Origin: Tetrahymena thermophila SB210
Taxonomy: Eukaryota > Ciliophora > Oligohymenophorea > Hymenostomatida > Tetrahymenidae
DNA: 64,000 bases
Assembly (NCBI RefSeq): GCF_000189635.1
Contig: NW_002476542.1
Coordinates: 239,335 to 303,334 of the forward strand
Direction of reading: 5' to 3'
The translations under genes were made by a program, and so were the position numbers. Below, in pieces: positions 44,972 to 59,952 of this stretch. The notes under the pieces were generated by a model that had not been told where the DNA came from, searched no databases, and was given only the letters and a program-made list of their open reading frames with translations. Every line of letters begins with the position of its first letter. The first letter of the stretch is position 1.

Positions 44972-47900
44972 ATGATTTTACTTTAATTTTTGATTTTTAT
45001 TTGCTTTCAACCTTTTATTAAAAACTAATGCGTTTAGCAAGCTGGTTAATGTTAAGCCCCAGATTTGACCTGTAGTTCATGCTAAAAACCTTATGAGGAT
45101 TGCTCGTAAGGGTATTTAAATGGTGCAAGCACTTCTTAAACACCATCAAAGTGCTCAGATTAGTACGCATTTTATACTGATTTGGGAAGTTGTTACAATT
45201 AATGTCCTTCAGGATACTCATAAGCTGAAGCGTTATATGAATGCGATATATGCTATCCGCGCTAGTGCTAATAATGTAGTCCCAATGGATGCCTAAGCTG
45301 TATACCTGGATAAACTTTTAACCCTGTCAATAGTGTATTTTCTTATTTGTAAGGTTTCAAATTAATTATATAAAATTTGTTAAATTTAAACTAAGTCATG
45401 TATATCGAATTGCGGTAGTAATAATTAGTTTGGTACTCTAGCAAATACATGTGAAGATTATTGCCCTAATTAAATTTACTATTATGAGGACTTTCAGACT
45501 ATGAACTGTCAGTAAATTGAAATTTGTAATTCAGTCAGGGTATATGAAAATTTAGATCAAAGTAATCCTCCATCTTCTCAGTATATTTCTCATCTTTTTT
45601 CAATAAACAAAGGTACTATATATATATATATTATTTAAAGCATGATTTTTATATTATTTTTAAGTAACTTAATTCTCTCTGCTTTTTTAAAGTTTTTTTA
45701 TACTTCCTATTAATAATACATTGTTTTTATTAAAATACCATTAGACTTGATAATTAGCGTCACACAATCTGGAGAAATTTACGTTAGAAACTATCCCAGA
45801 TTAGATACTGTGATATACTAAAAATTAAATAATTAATAAATTTAAAATGTAATTTAAAATACTCTCATTAATTAATTAACTCTTTTTTAATTTAATAAAG
45901 ACATTTAATTTTTGTAGCTTTTTGTCTTAGAATGACTAGCTAAATCTATTTATTACATGCTTTACTACTCCTGTGTATTAAATAGTGTAATTAAGACTAA
46001 ATGACTTTAGGTAATTTTATATGCTTGGACCTACTTCTTCAAGCGTAAGTATGACTGTAAGCAATTAAAATTTCGTTTATTTTGTCTGCGTTTTGCATGA
46101 TGAAACTCAGGTCTTTGAATTTTCATATTAGTTTTTACCTAGTTATCAAAACTCCTAACAGTATTAGAAAAATACATATTACATTGATTACAAGCTTGGC
46201 TTTGAAGAAGTTTTTGACTTGTATGTCTATCCAAAAGTATTCATTTAATACATAGCCCCCTTAGCCTATGGTAGTAGCTATGGTTGCTTTTTTATAGATC
46301 AAACAGGCAATAAGTACAGAATAGATACTCTTTCAAATCCTGCTGTTAACTGTTATTTAACTTAAATGACCACAGATGTTAGAACGCTGATCGCCTATAA
46401 TGGAAATACTTACTAATTCGTTTATATAAATAGCAATACTACTTATACTTATTATAATGTTTAAACATTACCAAACAGTATTTTGCAGCTAGTTTCAATA
46501 GGATAAAAAGTATATAAATTCACCAATTTTAAAAAAATTTATTTTCTCTCTAATTCTTTTTGCTTTATCAAATTCTTTCTAAAATTAAAAATAATTATTT
46601 TCTTTTAAATTTTTTGTATTTATTTATAAAAGATGTTCGCTGAATGTGTAGGTAGCATACTACAGGTATATAATATAAATTTAAAGTAGTTAATCCTAGA
46701 TACCTATTCTACCTAGGTACTTTCCTCATTTACTAATGCATATAGCTAACTCTAATTCCTATAAGATCACATAATTATCGTTTAGAGTTAATTGCTATTC
46801 TTATACAAATTTAATAGCAATCAACAACTTTTCTTGCTAAAATAAATAAAAACGAACACAGATACAATAAATTCTTTGTAGATCAACTATAAAACAGATA
46901 CTTAATTTGAATTTCTTATACAAAAGAGTAATAACTTGTTATAGTTATTTACTTTTAGTACTAATTCTCCAACAGAATTAGCAAAAAGCACCGTTTCATT
47001 AATAAACCAACCTGAAGTTTTATATACATAGCCTTATATTACTGGTACTTAAATTATTTAGCTGTCAAATTTTAATTAATGGATAGAATTTAAATAAGCT
47101 GGATATGCTTTTATTTATTCAAGCCAAGGAAATAGCTAAGCTCTGTAAGGATCAGTATCAGGAATAATGAAAGTCTGGGATTTAGATTTAACTATAGCAA
47201 GAGATGTTTACTATAATGTTCTTAATTTTAACTCTACAACTGTTATATTAGGTGGTATAGTTTCTTCTAATTAGCTTCAAGTTATTTTCGTTGATAAACT
47301 TACATTATCTACAACCTACAAGCAATTATTGAGTGGAACTAGTTCAAATATTATTTCTTCAATAACAAATATTAGTGCCCCCTAAGCATTTTATTCTTCA
47401 AAAAATATTTCTGTAATTATAACAGGATGTAATAAAAGCTCTGTTTGTTATTCCAGCTTTTTTGTATCACCAATTCAAACTCAAAGTAAGTAACTTACTT
47501 ATTTATTTAATAACTAAACTCATAACTTTTTTTCTTTTAGGCTAACAGCTAAACTTTACTTTCTAAGTTACCCAAACAAACAATATTTTATATTCTTTTG
47601 TGTCAACTCAAAGTTAAAAGCTCTTAATTATCTCTGGAACAGCAGGTTCTTATAAATTGATATCATATAATTACTTAGGAGCTTAAGTAAAATTCTATTT
47701 TCTATCTTTTATTTTAAACAAAAAAAAATAATTTATAACATTAAGGAAAATGCTTACTCAAACTTATAAAATTTATCTGGATACATTTAAGGATACTTAT
47801 AAGATAGTAACAGTATCTTCTATTTAATCGCTAATTAGAATATGTATAAAATAAATGTCTCAACAAACAGTATTATTGCAACTATAAATTTCCCAAGTAG

Positions 47901-50900
47901 TAATCAAATAATAATATCTAAAGATTTCTAGTTTTATACTATTGAATACATCCAATAAGGAACATCATCATATAGTGTTTCATTTGAGTTTGGAGATCTT
48001 ATTAAATTTTATAAAAAAGTATCAATTTATTATTTTATTTTCTTATTTTATAAAATAAATATATCATAAAACTTTAATTTTGATAGAAAATTTAAATTGG
48101 CTCAGCATCAAGTCCATCAAGCGTTTAAAGTTAAATTTCATGGAATGGAAATTATTGTGTTATCTTCAGTGTATCTAATGTTATGTTATTTAACATGGTA
48201 AAGAATACTACAGATTATCAGCAAGCATTTTCAAAAATAAGTGCTACTTCCTAAATTGTCACATTTTAAGGAGATTATGTATAGCTATATGATACAGGAT
48301 TGATATCAACATATTCTATTTCTTTTAATAAAATTGTATTTAACCAATATCTAGCAAGTGGTTAGGGTCTTTATTCATTTATATAATAACTAACTTTTAA
48401 TAACAATATTCCAGCATATTTGGGTACATCTTAAAACATATAGTTAGCTTCTAATTATTCTAGTTCAATCATTTTCTATTACAAAAATGCTATACCAGAT
48501 AGCACGATAGTATATTTCAATTTTATTCCTGTCTTAAATAAAGGTATTTATATATCTTCAACCTAAGTTACAGTGAGAGACTATAATCTAAACTTAGATT
48601 AAGTAGCTTCTTATAATTATTTTACCTCGCTCAATCCATCATTTGATAAAATTTATGATTGCATATATGATAATAATAGCAATATATTTATAATCCTTCC
48701 ATAAAGTATTTTAATATTCAACCTCACATCTAATTCTTATGTAAATATTAATTAAAGTAACAAATATATTAATATTAAATAAATTTATTAATTAACAAAA
48801 CAGAGTAGTAATATATACTAATTTAACTATTAGATGACTTCATATTAAATTGATACTTATCATCTAAGATTGTATGCTTTTATTAATTCAACTATCATTC
48901 AACTTAGCCTAAAGGTAAAATTTATTTTTAAATTTTAGTGGATTTAAAAAATATTTTAATGATTTTTCTCTTCATTAAAGTTTTATCAAAAACAAAATAT
49001 TTTGCATTTTATTTAAAAAATTTAAAATACAATACTTAAATTTATTTTTAGAAAATATGTCAAAAATTTATGATCATCATCATAGGTGGGTGATGGTTGA
49101 TAGTATTTAAAAATTATATCAAATTTATTCTATTTTATTTATTATTAAAAAAAATAGAAATTAAATGTGAAATTTTATTATTAACATAATTTAAAAAACT
49201 AAAAAGGATTTTTAAAGCAAGATTGTTTGTCAATATCTTAACTACGATGATAGTACTATATAACCAAGAGGAATTTTCTATAGCTTTAAAATGAATTCTA
49301 TAGTGAGTTACTATAGATAAAATGTTATTTTTTATGATGCAACAAGTAATTAAATAACTACAGTTCAATTTACTGATATAATTTTAGGAATGTATTATTT
49401 TTCTTAAAACGATTATATAGTAGTTTATTAAAAGTCTTTTTGTAATATTCTTTGGCAATCAACTACTTTTTCAAAAACTTTCATTTAACTTTCTCAAATT
49501 CCTTAATGCTTGAAAGACACCACTCTTGTTGTAATATTAAAAATAAAATTTTAAAGCAGTCATTAATATATTTAAATAACTAAAAGGTTTCGTTTTTACC
49601 AATACTAGACTCTTTTGCTATATACACATCTATGTTAAATTAATTATAGCTTTATAGATAGAATTTATATAGAGACGGTTATAGCTTATCTTCCTATGCA
49701 GTAAATCAAGTATCTAACATCATTATAGATTAAACAAATCTTTATCTTTTTGTAGCAACTGATAAAGGTCATCTGTTAATGTTTAATTTGGGCAATCATG
49801 TATTTAGCCTTTAATACAGGAATACAGTAAATAAAATAAATATTATTTGAATTTTTTTATTTTTATTTTTAATTTACTAAAATATAAAATTGATTTTATT
49901 AAATAATTTAATATTAAAAGAATAAAAGAAAATTTTATTTTAATTAGCAATATGATATTATTTCTTAAAATTACATACTAAAAGTGAAAATATCCAAATA
50001 TTTAATATAATTTTTTAAAAAAGTAACCAAGTATACAAATTAGTAGGTCTTTGGCTTATGACGAATAGAATGCACTTGTTTTTTTGAGAGCAAATAACAC
50101 ATTTTAAATCTTCGATGCAAAAAAATAACAAATATTTTACACTAGATAGGTAGATCCATAAACAAAGATTTCTTTAGACAATAACTACAATATGATAGTA
50201 GGTAGTAGCTTTAACGAATTTTTCTTGATTGATTATGTTAGTATTTTATAAGATTATAGTAAATCTCTTCCTTTTAATTTTGAACCTTAAATTTACAAAT
50301 TAAATCAATTAAGTGTAATCCTCATCAATAAATTTGAATGTAGTATAAAATCTTATGTAAATGGATAGTTAGCAGATTATATTGCTTTTAATAATAAATC
50401 AGTATGTAACATCAATATGCTCATTTACTATTAGAGCAATATAGATCCTGCGACATACTATTTAATAATTGTTTATGATGGATTGCAAATTAGTTATTAA
50501 TTATAGCCTGATTCAAGCTTAAAACAAATTTCTACTTAAATTCTTGACGAAGATATTAGAAAAGTTAATTAAATAGTTTCTAGTAATAGTTAATCACCAT
50601 ATACCGTATTCCAAACATAAAGCAGAATTATCAAATTACTGAGTATAAATATAAAATAAGGTAATTAAGTTTAAAACTTGTAAAATCTATACTAGCTAAG
50701 TCCTAACGAAGAGCTTTTACACATTTTTGGTGATCAATCTTTACTGATTTTTAATTTTTCTACACTTACTGTAAATTTATTTTAAAATTAGTAAGTGGTT
50801 AAATAATAAACTATTACTGATTCTGTTACTGGTTTGATATCTCATTAAATTATCTCAGACTCTAACAAACTAGTTGGTCTTGTTTTTAATGAAAATATTT

Positions 50901-53900
50901 ACTTGATTTCATTAGGTTAATAATCAGCACAAAGCTCAATGACTACTATTCCAATGAACTTTCCAAAAAAGTAGAATGTGATGGCTTTCTTTGACTTGAA
51001 TTTTAAGAGGATTTTTATACATTCATCTAGATATAGTGGAGTTGCTATATATGATTATAAAAATCTAGTTTGGATGAGTATTGTCCTGCCAACTTATGCA
51101 GAAAGAATATTGTCAGATAGCATGTACTTATTTTTTGTAAGTAAAAATTCAATTGTCATTTATAGTTTAAGAGAACTTAAGTATGTTAACATTATTAGAA
51201 CCTTAAAATCAGTTAAGGATATCAAATAAATAAACTCTCTTTAAAATCCATCAGTTCTGGTAATATAATCTGTTGATAAAGTTACGATATATTTGTTATA
51301 AGTTGGAATTATTTAAGTTGCGAAAACTAGTCAACAGTTACCTTCATATAAATTAACAAATGTGTATCTCGATAATTCCTTATCTAATGTTTACAATGTA
51401 GTTTTTGAAGGTTACTCATACAAATATTATTTTTCACTAAATTTAAACCTCAATTAAATAGGAAATAATTTATGTGATTAAGTAATACCAATATACCCTT
51501 TTACATACAACATGTATACTCTTTTAAATTTATAAAGATCAGATTATTAAGTTACAAAATCTCAAGGTATCAGTATCTAAAACTCTCATTTTAGGTTTTA
51601 TGACAACTCGTCTTTTAATTTAATGAAGGCATCTGATTTCTATTTAGATAATAGAGCAGTTGTTTCATTTGTAGGCTATGTTACTCCTTTCACAAAGGTT
51701 TAGGTTCTCCCAAATCTGAACATCAATAATACTTTTAGCAACAATTAAGGTGCTTGCATATTCAAAAATTTAGAGCTTTTATTTCCTTAAAGCTTGAATT
51801 TAAATGTAAATTTTAACTGCAACTACATAGTTTTGGACTATCTAAAGCTGACAATTTAAACAAACTCTTTAATTCTCAACTTTACATCTGCATTTGATAT
51901 AAAAATTAGGAATCTCTTTATCAGTGGTCTTAACGATAATAATCCATCTACAAGCATGCAACTTAACTTTATTGCTCAAGATTCTATAAACATACAGAAT
52001 TTTTATATTTAGGATTCTGTTATCAGCTAAATAAGTAATCCTATTTTTACTATAACAGCTTCAAACATCATATAAATAGATACATTTTAGATATAAAATT
52101 GCTCATTATAGCAAAATAGCTCACCATTTATGATTATTTCATCCTCTATCTAGTTATAGATAAACAATCTCATTATGAACAATTTATTTTTGTAATCAAA
52201 TACATTTAATAGTATGATAACCATGCAATATGTAAATCAGCTATCTTTAAACTCAGTAAAACTGCAAAATGTTACAGACTAACAATTAACTGGCTAACAA
52301 TATAACAGCTTGCTCTACTTGTAACAGACATCTAATAACTTTACTTCATCAATATCTTTAAATTAGTTAGATATCTAAAGTTCTCTTTTTTAAAACTCTA
52401 ATTTTATATTACTAACGTCAGTTAGCTAGCTGCTTAACATGTAAGTCTCAATTTTCAATTGCACTTTTATGGATAATAAAGTAAATGAAATTTTTAGTGT
52501 TGATAACAGTAATCCTTAATTCAAATTAAACTTGCAGAATTTATTAGTAAATAGTGTGAAATTTAAAAACTACATACTCTTCAATAACAGAATTAATATG
52601 AACTATAATAATCAAAGAATATTTACTTTAAACAATCTTGTACTTAATAATTGTAATTATACTTTAGAGCTAAATAATTTAAATACATTATTGCATTTTA
52701 ATATATTTTTGTTGAATCTCTAAGAATTCTAGACTGTCACTCTAAGCTCGATCAATCTTAACTAAATTTAGATTGATATACATTTCACTTAGTTAACTTT
52801 TAGCGCATAAGATCCATCAACTACAATAGCTTAAGTTAATTATTACTTTATGAACCTAGAAAATATTCAGGTCCTTACAATAAATGATTTTTAAGTTAAA
52901 AATTCAAAACATTATTAAGATAAAAAACTGATTCTACTCTAAATTCTAGACACATATAAAACTAATATCACAAATATATCAATAACAAACACAGATAAAG
53001 TAAGTTTGTTAAAGTATGAACAGACAAACTTAGATAACAATAAAATCCTCTCAACTCTTATAGGCCAATAATCTTAATTAACAGATGCAAATTAATTAAA
53101 GCTAACAAGCCTATTTCTTACAAATATGACATTTTATAATAACACAATTATCAACAGAATAATTTAAATAAACTATTTATATTAATTAGAAATAAATAAT
53201 GCAACAATTAAGACTATTAACATTGGAAATTAAATCAGTTCACCTATTTTTGCTTCAAATTTATTACAAATAAACTTAAAAGTTTTAGACATTGAAAACA
53301 TTTAAAATTTCTAAGATAGTTTGATAACAGTGCAGTAAGTAACATTTATTGATATTAGTTTCTCCAAATTTTTAAATTTGAAAACAATCGGCAGTGGAGC
53401 AGCAGCTAATTTCACTGAGTGTAATTAAATTTAACTAAATCAAAACTCATTCTTAAACTTAAAGTCTTTGTAAAACGGTGGAGCAATAGTAATCCTTCAC
53501 ACTCCGAACAGTGTCTAGCTTAACAATAACTTTTTTATTGATTGCTCATGCTAATCTGGATCAGGTGGAGCTCTTTATGCACAAAATTCAATATTTTAAA
53601 GTATTTTAAGTAATTAGTTCACTGGTAATTAAGCTTTACTAGGCTCGGGTGGTGCCATTTACTTAGAGAACTCAGATATTTTACTCTTCCTTTAGAATTT
53701 ATTTGAAAATAACAGTGCTTAAATTGGAGGAGCTCTAAGATATACACTTTTGAGACCCAAAGTTTTATTAAATGTATCAAGATAGGTCAGATTTCTAAGT
53801 TATTAAAACACATTTTAGAACAACAAAGCTTTTTTATATGGGTAGGACTTAGGTTCTTACCCAACTAAACTTATAATGAAGGGGTAACTTAACTAAGAAT

Positions 53901-56484
53901 TAGTCGTTTAAGATATTTAAAGTGGTAGTTAGCCACTTAAACCTATAGAAATTTAATTTGTGGATGAAGAAAATGAAGTAATTAACTTTCCATTTTAAAA
54001 TTAAACTAATTTAGAAAGCTCTATCCTTAGCTAATATTAATAATATCAACTTGTCATCAAAAGTAACAATATAGATCTTTCTGGTATACTAACATAACAA
54101 TATAACTATGAAAAAAAAGCCTTTATTTTTGAAGTATAAATGATTTATTTACCAAATAAGAATAGTACTTTTTCAATATAATCTGATAGCAAAATATAAA
54201 TGTTTACAAGCAGTATAGAACAAAATGTTTAAAATCTTATTATAAATGCTACAATAAAAGCTATTTTCCGTCCATGTCTAATAGGTGAAGAATAAAGAAG
54301 TATTGATAATCACATCATATGCTTTTAGTGTCCATAAGGTAACTTTCATAATTTAGCTTTGCTTTTTTCTCAATTTTAATAACTTCATAAAAAATTACTT
54401 TAAATTTTATAGATTAAATTATGATAAAATTATGCTTTTTCATAATTAATAGAAGATTTTTTTTTGAATGAATTCATTTTTTTCATAATTAAAACTAAAA
54501 TGATTTAAAATAATTTTATACCAATTGCATGGATATGAATATTATTCTCAAAAAATTATACATTAAAATTAAATAAAAAAATTATATTGAAAAATTTTAA
54601 ACATGAAAATAAATTTTATATTATATTTTTAAAAGGATATTACAGTATTCTTGATCCTATGAAAAATTCAACTCATTAGTGTTAAGTTTGTCCATAGGGA
54701 ACTGTAAGCTGCTAAAGTAATTAACTGAACTTATAGAATGGATATTGGAGAGCAAATAATGAAACTGATTAAGTTATTGAATGTGATTCAGGAGGGGCTT
54801 TTTGTGTTCCAGAAGATAGCAATAACAAATTTGGTTGCTTAGAGGGGCATGTTGGTCCTATTTGTTCTCTTTGCGATAATTATTAGAAAGTTTGGGATAC
54901 AAAATATACAGCAATTAATACAAAAGGAGATTGTGCTAAATGCTCTTAATCAATCAACGCACTCAATATGATATTCTATATCGTTTTAGCTGGTATTATT
55001 TTTGGTTACCTTATGACATAAATTTAAAAATAAGTAATCATTTGTCAGTAGAAAATTTTAGTAAGGTATGTAAAAATTGTATTTAATACAATTGTTTCTA
55101 GAAATGCTATTTCCACAGTCACTGTTACATTTTTTAAACAGCTCACAAGTTATTTGTAATTCCTTATGCTAATTAGGTAATTATAACTAGAAACACCTTC
55201 ATTTTCTTAGTATTTTGAATATGCAGGAGGTAATCCATCTGCTGTTTTCAAGTATAACCTAGATTGTTTTGCACCTTAATTTGAAAAGCGTGATGTACCA
55301 ATATATGTGATAAGAGTACTGTGGACTATGGTCTAGCCTTTAACTTTATTTATAGCAATATAAATAGTTTTTTTGTTATATCCAAAAAGAAGTTATATTT
55401 CAACCCAACATGGATATTTGACTTTTCTGATTATTTACATTTTTTACTTTCCCTCTATCAATGATATAACTATTTCTGCTTTATCATGCAGATAAATAGG
55501 TACTAAATCATATATTTAATTAGACTTTAACTAGTTGTGCTGGGACTAAAATCACATAAAATATACATTAAGGTTGATAGCTCCTATTTTTGTTATAGTT
55601 AACTTTATAATTCCAGCTATCCTTTTTATTAAAATGAATTAATTAAGAAAGAATCTACATTCTCTTCTATTTAAAATCAACTATCAATATGGATACCTAT
55701 TTTAAGTAAATAAATTTTTATTTTAAAAAATGATATAAATAAATTAATAAAAATATAGGAATATAAACAAGAGGCTTATTATTGGGAATTGGTTAAGCTC
55801 TTTATTAGAGTTTCAACAATTTTTACAATTAAAATGTTTAGCACTAGTGTATATGTGCAAGGATTTATTATTGTTGCCTATCTTTCAATATTTAAAGAGT
55901 TATCTCTTAGAATTCAACCCTATAATTAATAGTTTTTTAACTAAATCGAAGTGACTTCATTGAATACTATCATATTTACATTTTATATTCTTCTCTATGC
56001 TAACTATCAAAATAACTAGATAGTATCTCAAGTTGTATGGATTTTAGTATACCTTTTAAATGGATTGTTTTTGGGCAAATTATTCTTCTTTTGTGTTGAG
56101 AATGTTTTACTCAAAATACCGATATTTAAATATGTAGCCAATAGAATCTATTTGGTCAGATTACCTTTCTTTAAAACTATCAGACTTAAATTTAATATAC
56201 CAAACGAAAACTTGACTAGAAAAAGTCTAAAATACTGGAAAAAACTTAGAATTACGTTTCACTTGTCCAAAAATAAAGATGAATTTATTGAGAAATTCAG
56301 TAAAAAAATAAGGTAAAAAGTCATTAAATCAAACACAATTTAAGTTAGATAAAGCTTTATTAAAACTCCAAGTAAGACAGCTTTTAGAAATAAATCAAAG
56401 AGCCTCTTTTTCTAAGATCCTTTACCTTTATCTTCTCGTAGTCAATCAATAGTATTTAGCAATGTTAATTTAAAGAAAAAATGA
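44972..56484 (+). CDS. Giant membrane protein E: Cys-rich N-terminus, propeller, beta-helix, multi-pass domain
   Basis: A distant relative of A-D and longer (11.5 kb). The signal peptide is MILLQFLIFICFQPFIKNQC. Exon 1 (44,972-45,334) encodes a growth-factor-receptor-like Cys-rich module (LTCSSCQKPYEDC, CYNQCPSGY, ECDICYPRQCQQC, GCLSCIPGQ) absent from B-D. Exon 2 is 45,396-45,612; exon 3 starts at 45,745 (DLIISVTQSGEIYVRNY, propeller-like). Propeller-like strands run to about 51,800, then a long beta-helix to about 54,250 with GSGGALYAQN, GSGGAIYLEN and IGGALRY turns. A second Cys-rich module (about 54,270-54,960) has CPQGTVSC and GPICSLC. The membrane domain (54,960-56,170) includes SALSCRQIGTKSYI and, across a short intron at 55,712-55,755, GYLFQEYKQEAYYWELVKL. 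Ends SNVNLKKK and TGA 56,482-56,484. Likely surface protein; function unknown. Some internal splice sites unresolved. Confidence 0.84.
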
Positions 56485-57051
56485 AAGAAATATTCTCTTA
56501 TTTTTTCCTAATTTCAAGGATTCTACAAAATATTCAATTAATTTTAATTTAGATATTATAACAATTTTTTTAAATTAATTTTTTACAAAAAAAACTTCAA
56601 GAGAATAAATCATTGTGCTAAATAAAAATATATAATAATATCAGGTTTGTCTCGATTTCCTAAAAAAGCTTATTCCAATTAATAAGTTATAATAATAATA
56701 ATTATGTTTTTTTATTTAATTTATATTATTTTTATGGCTTTTAAGTATTTTTAAATTAATATTTATCTAATACTATTTATATTTCAATAGTACAAAAAAA
56801 TTATTTACAGTTGATATAAACACTAAGAAAATCGTTAAATTTTTAGAAAAAATAAGTTTTCAAGAATTATTTATACTATTTTATACCATAACTACTCACC
56901 TACCTATATTACTTTATTCATATATTTTGCATATTATATCTATTATTTTGAAATAAATAAAGTAACATTGTTAAACACCTATATTTTTTGAATTAATTTA
57001 ATATATTGTAAATTCTCATATATTCATATCCACATCCCCTCTCACTATAAA
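56485..57051. other. Intergenic between E and F
   Basis: About 570 bases, A+T-rich, nothing recognised. Confidence 0.5.
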
Positions 57052-59280
57052 ATGTTAACCAAAGATTAAAAATTTATATAAAAAAGAATTAATAAACTGA
57101 TTTCAGCCTTAATAATAATCAACATTTTAGAAATATACAAATATTTATAAATCTATATATATGAAACCATCTTTCACCTATTGGTTGAGAAGCTACAAAT
57201 TCTAAAACACTTAATCCCATCCTTAAATAAATATTTTACTTAAACAATAAGTTACTAAGTTATTATAGGTTTTGTTTTTGGAGGAATGTCCTAAATATTT
57301 GAGAAATTACAAGATTTTATTATCCATTTTTAGGTAGCATAAAAAGTAATAGGAACATAGTGAGTTTCTAATATTTAGCTTAATTCTTAATTTCCTAGTA
57401 TGGCTAATGTAGGTGTTTTATTCAAATGTAATTAAATTATGAGTAGATAGAAATTTCTTGAAAACTTTATTAAATTCATCAATAATAATCATTTAAATAT
57501 TTTAAAAATTCTAAGAGTAAACCAATATTGGATGACGTTTAAAAACTATAAGCTGGTTTAAGAATTCATATCAAAACCATATATGAATTTATATAAAAAA
57601 ATCTAATTGATACGAGCAGGTTAAACATTAGGTTAGACTTTTGTTAGTGGCAAATAATTACTACTTTTAAAATTTCATTCAAATAGAAAAAAAATATTTA
57701 TTGATTAATTAAATATACTTTGGAAAATTAGCATTGAAAAAAACATAAAACAATAAATGATTGCACAAAATTTATTTCTGCTGATTAATCCGCTTTTTGC
57801 CATAATGAATTTATACACTGCTTACTGGGCTTTTCAACTAGGAGAAGTGAGATATTTACTCATATTCCTTTCTGCATTTTGCCTCGATAAGTTGTTTTTA
57901 GCACATCGCGATTAAAATTAGAATTTAAAAACTTACATCATGACTGTATTAATTGATTTTTATTTACTAAAATATCTCTTCACAAAAAAATATTACGATG
58001 AGCAGCTGAACACTAGCTTAAATGCTAAGGTGATAGTAAGTATTTTTCCTCTAACTTTGTTAAATGCTCTTCACAATTTTGATTACGAAAATATCAGCTC
58101 ATATTTAGCTTATAACTTGTTTATTGTTTAAGTAACCATCACAATAACTGGATCTCTCCTCTACTAGCTGAGCTTTTGTAGGAATAAATTAAGATTAAAA
58201 GGGGCTGTTCATTGCTTTTTAACTCACACATCTTATCATCTCTCTCTCAAAACTATGAGACTAATGTATGGAACCTAAGGCCTTAATTTAGACTATTATC
58301 AAATTCCAATTATCACTTTACAAGTAGTAATAATATCTGTGTATATGCCAAAAGAAAAGTTGAATTTGATTCTGAAGATTTTAGGTGTTTTCGATGGTAT
58401 TTTGTCAAATTTTCAATTATAATACAATAAATTAGTAAAAGAATAAAAAGATTTCTATTATTATTTCTTATACAACACACTTAGTTATATAAGCTAATCA
58501 TTAATTTTCTTTATAATCATGATAAGTGTGGATACAAACAACCTTCTCCCTGATATTTAGTAAGATTCAATTAAAAATTTTATTCTTAAAACTCTGGTTC
58601 TACTTACTATAATCTTCAACTCTGCCTTCCTTCTGTTTGGCCTTAAAAAAATATACATAGATATTTTTAGAAATAAATACTTTATATTGTATTATCCAGC
58701 TGATGTTCTCAATGCTTCAAGATATATTTATAATAGCAATAAAAAAGTTAACAAATACTATATATTTAGTGCCCTCCGCTATTCTATCAATTGTAACAAT
58801 TAAAAGTATATCATAGATTAAGAAATTCCAAATGAAAATTATGAGCTCTTTCTAGATAATACAGTTGACAGAAAATGTCCATATTATACTTTATAAAAAA
58901 GTATTTCTTACTAATTAAAAAAGCAGAAAACAATAAAATATGACATTGTTCAAACAAGCAACCTAAGCAGATAATGCTGTAATTGCAGTTTATTTAAGCT
59001 CTTTTCTGAGGAATAATACATCCACAAAATAAATTATCAACACATTAATTCAATTAGAGTTATTGAATTGATTTAAATATATTTTTAGAGATATGAAAGA
59101 TCATTTTTATTCACTGAATTTTCTGAGTTGCTATTTGAAAAACTAAGTGTAGATTTTCATAAGTCTCTTTCAAGCATGAAAGCTGTCATCTTTTAGATAT
59201 TAAGCTTTAACAAAAACATTAAACCATATATGACAATGATGCCTTAGTTTATTATGTTTGACTTATTCACTCTTGATTGA
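57052..59280 (+). CDS. Unrecognised multi-pass membrane protein F
   Basis: Two exons, 57,052-57,333 and 57,379-59,280, give 727 residues in one clean frame from MLTKDQKFIQKRINKL to FDLFTLD and TGA. The 45-base intron was chosen because it has GT/AG ends, is a multiple of three, and removes the only in-frame TGA (57,361-57,363). The protein has several strongly hydrophobic segments, for example LFLLINPLFAIM, YLLIFLSAFCL, IVSIFPLTLL, ISQSLIFFIIMISV and TLVLLTIIFNSAFLLFGL. Late in the chain is a Cys cluster RQCCNCS. There is no signal peptide, Cys-rich ectodomain or FGFLYREY block, so it is not a member of the neighbouring giant family. I do not recognise the family. Same strand as E, 567 bases downstream. 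Confidence 0.8.
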
Positions 59281-59952
59281 AAGAGCAAAATAAAAAATAT
59301 AAACTAAAAATCTATTCATATCTTCATAATTTTGAATAATGCTCAATTAATTAATTTAATAAAATTATTGAGAACTATAAATCATAGTTTATCTCTTATT
59401 TTATAATTAACTAAATTTCTTTTCAGATTAAATTTAGTTAAAATCTATTTATATGCTTTTTAATTTTAAAATGTAATCAAAAATCAATAAAATTTATTTT
59501 TACTATTTAAAGTTTTAATTGAAAATATTCTTTAATATTTACTAAAATCTCATTTAATTATATAAATAATTTATTTAAATATATTAAAATATTTATGCAA
59601 CTAATAACTAAAATTAATTTTTATAGGATGAGTAAAAAAATGTCAATTGTTTATATTTATTAAATTAAAATTATTTTGATGGCAATAAATAAAATTTTAT
59701 TTTATAATTATTAATAAAAAAAGAATTTTAATATTATATTTTTTGACACAGCTGATTCGAAAAATGAACAAGGAATTTATTACATATTTTTTATTAACTA
59801 AGAAATAATATTTTATTTTACTTTATAATTTTTTTATTTACAGTTTAAGAGATATTCTTAAATTTTGAAATTTTTAATCTATTTTTAAATAAATAATTTT
59901 AGATTTAATTTATTTTAATGTTTTTTAACAATTTTTTTAGTTCAAAATAAAG
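59281..59952. other. Convergent intergenic region between F and G
   Basis: About 670 bases with many A/T runs; contains the 3' ends of two convergent genes and nothing else that I recognise. Confidence 0.5.

Noticed and set aside
45018..45221. Open minus-strand frame beginning MSILKDINCNN
   Set aside because: It is the reverse of exon 1 of gene E, whose plus-strand reading gives a signal peptide and a regular Cys-rich domain with matching splice phases.
50978..51229. Stand-alone small protein beginning MMAFFDLNFKRIF
   Set aside because: Part of the propeller region of gene E; TAA/TAG codons that seem to bound it are Gln in this code.
57361..57363. In-frame TGA suggesting that F is a pseudogene or two genes
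   Set aside because: A 45-base GT-AG intron removes it and the flanking protein reads on in frame.
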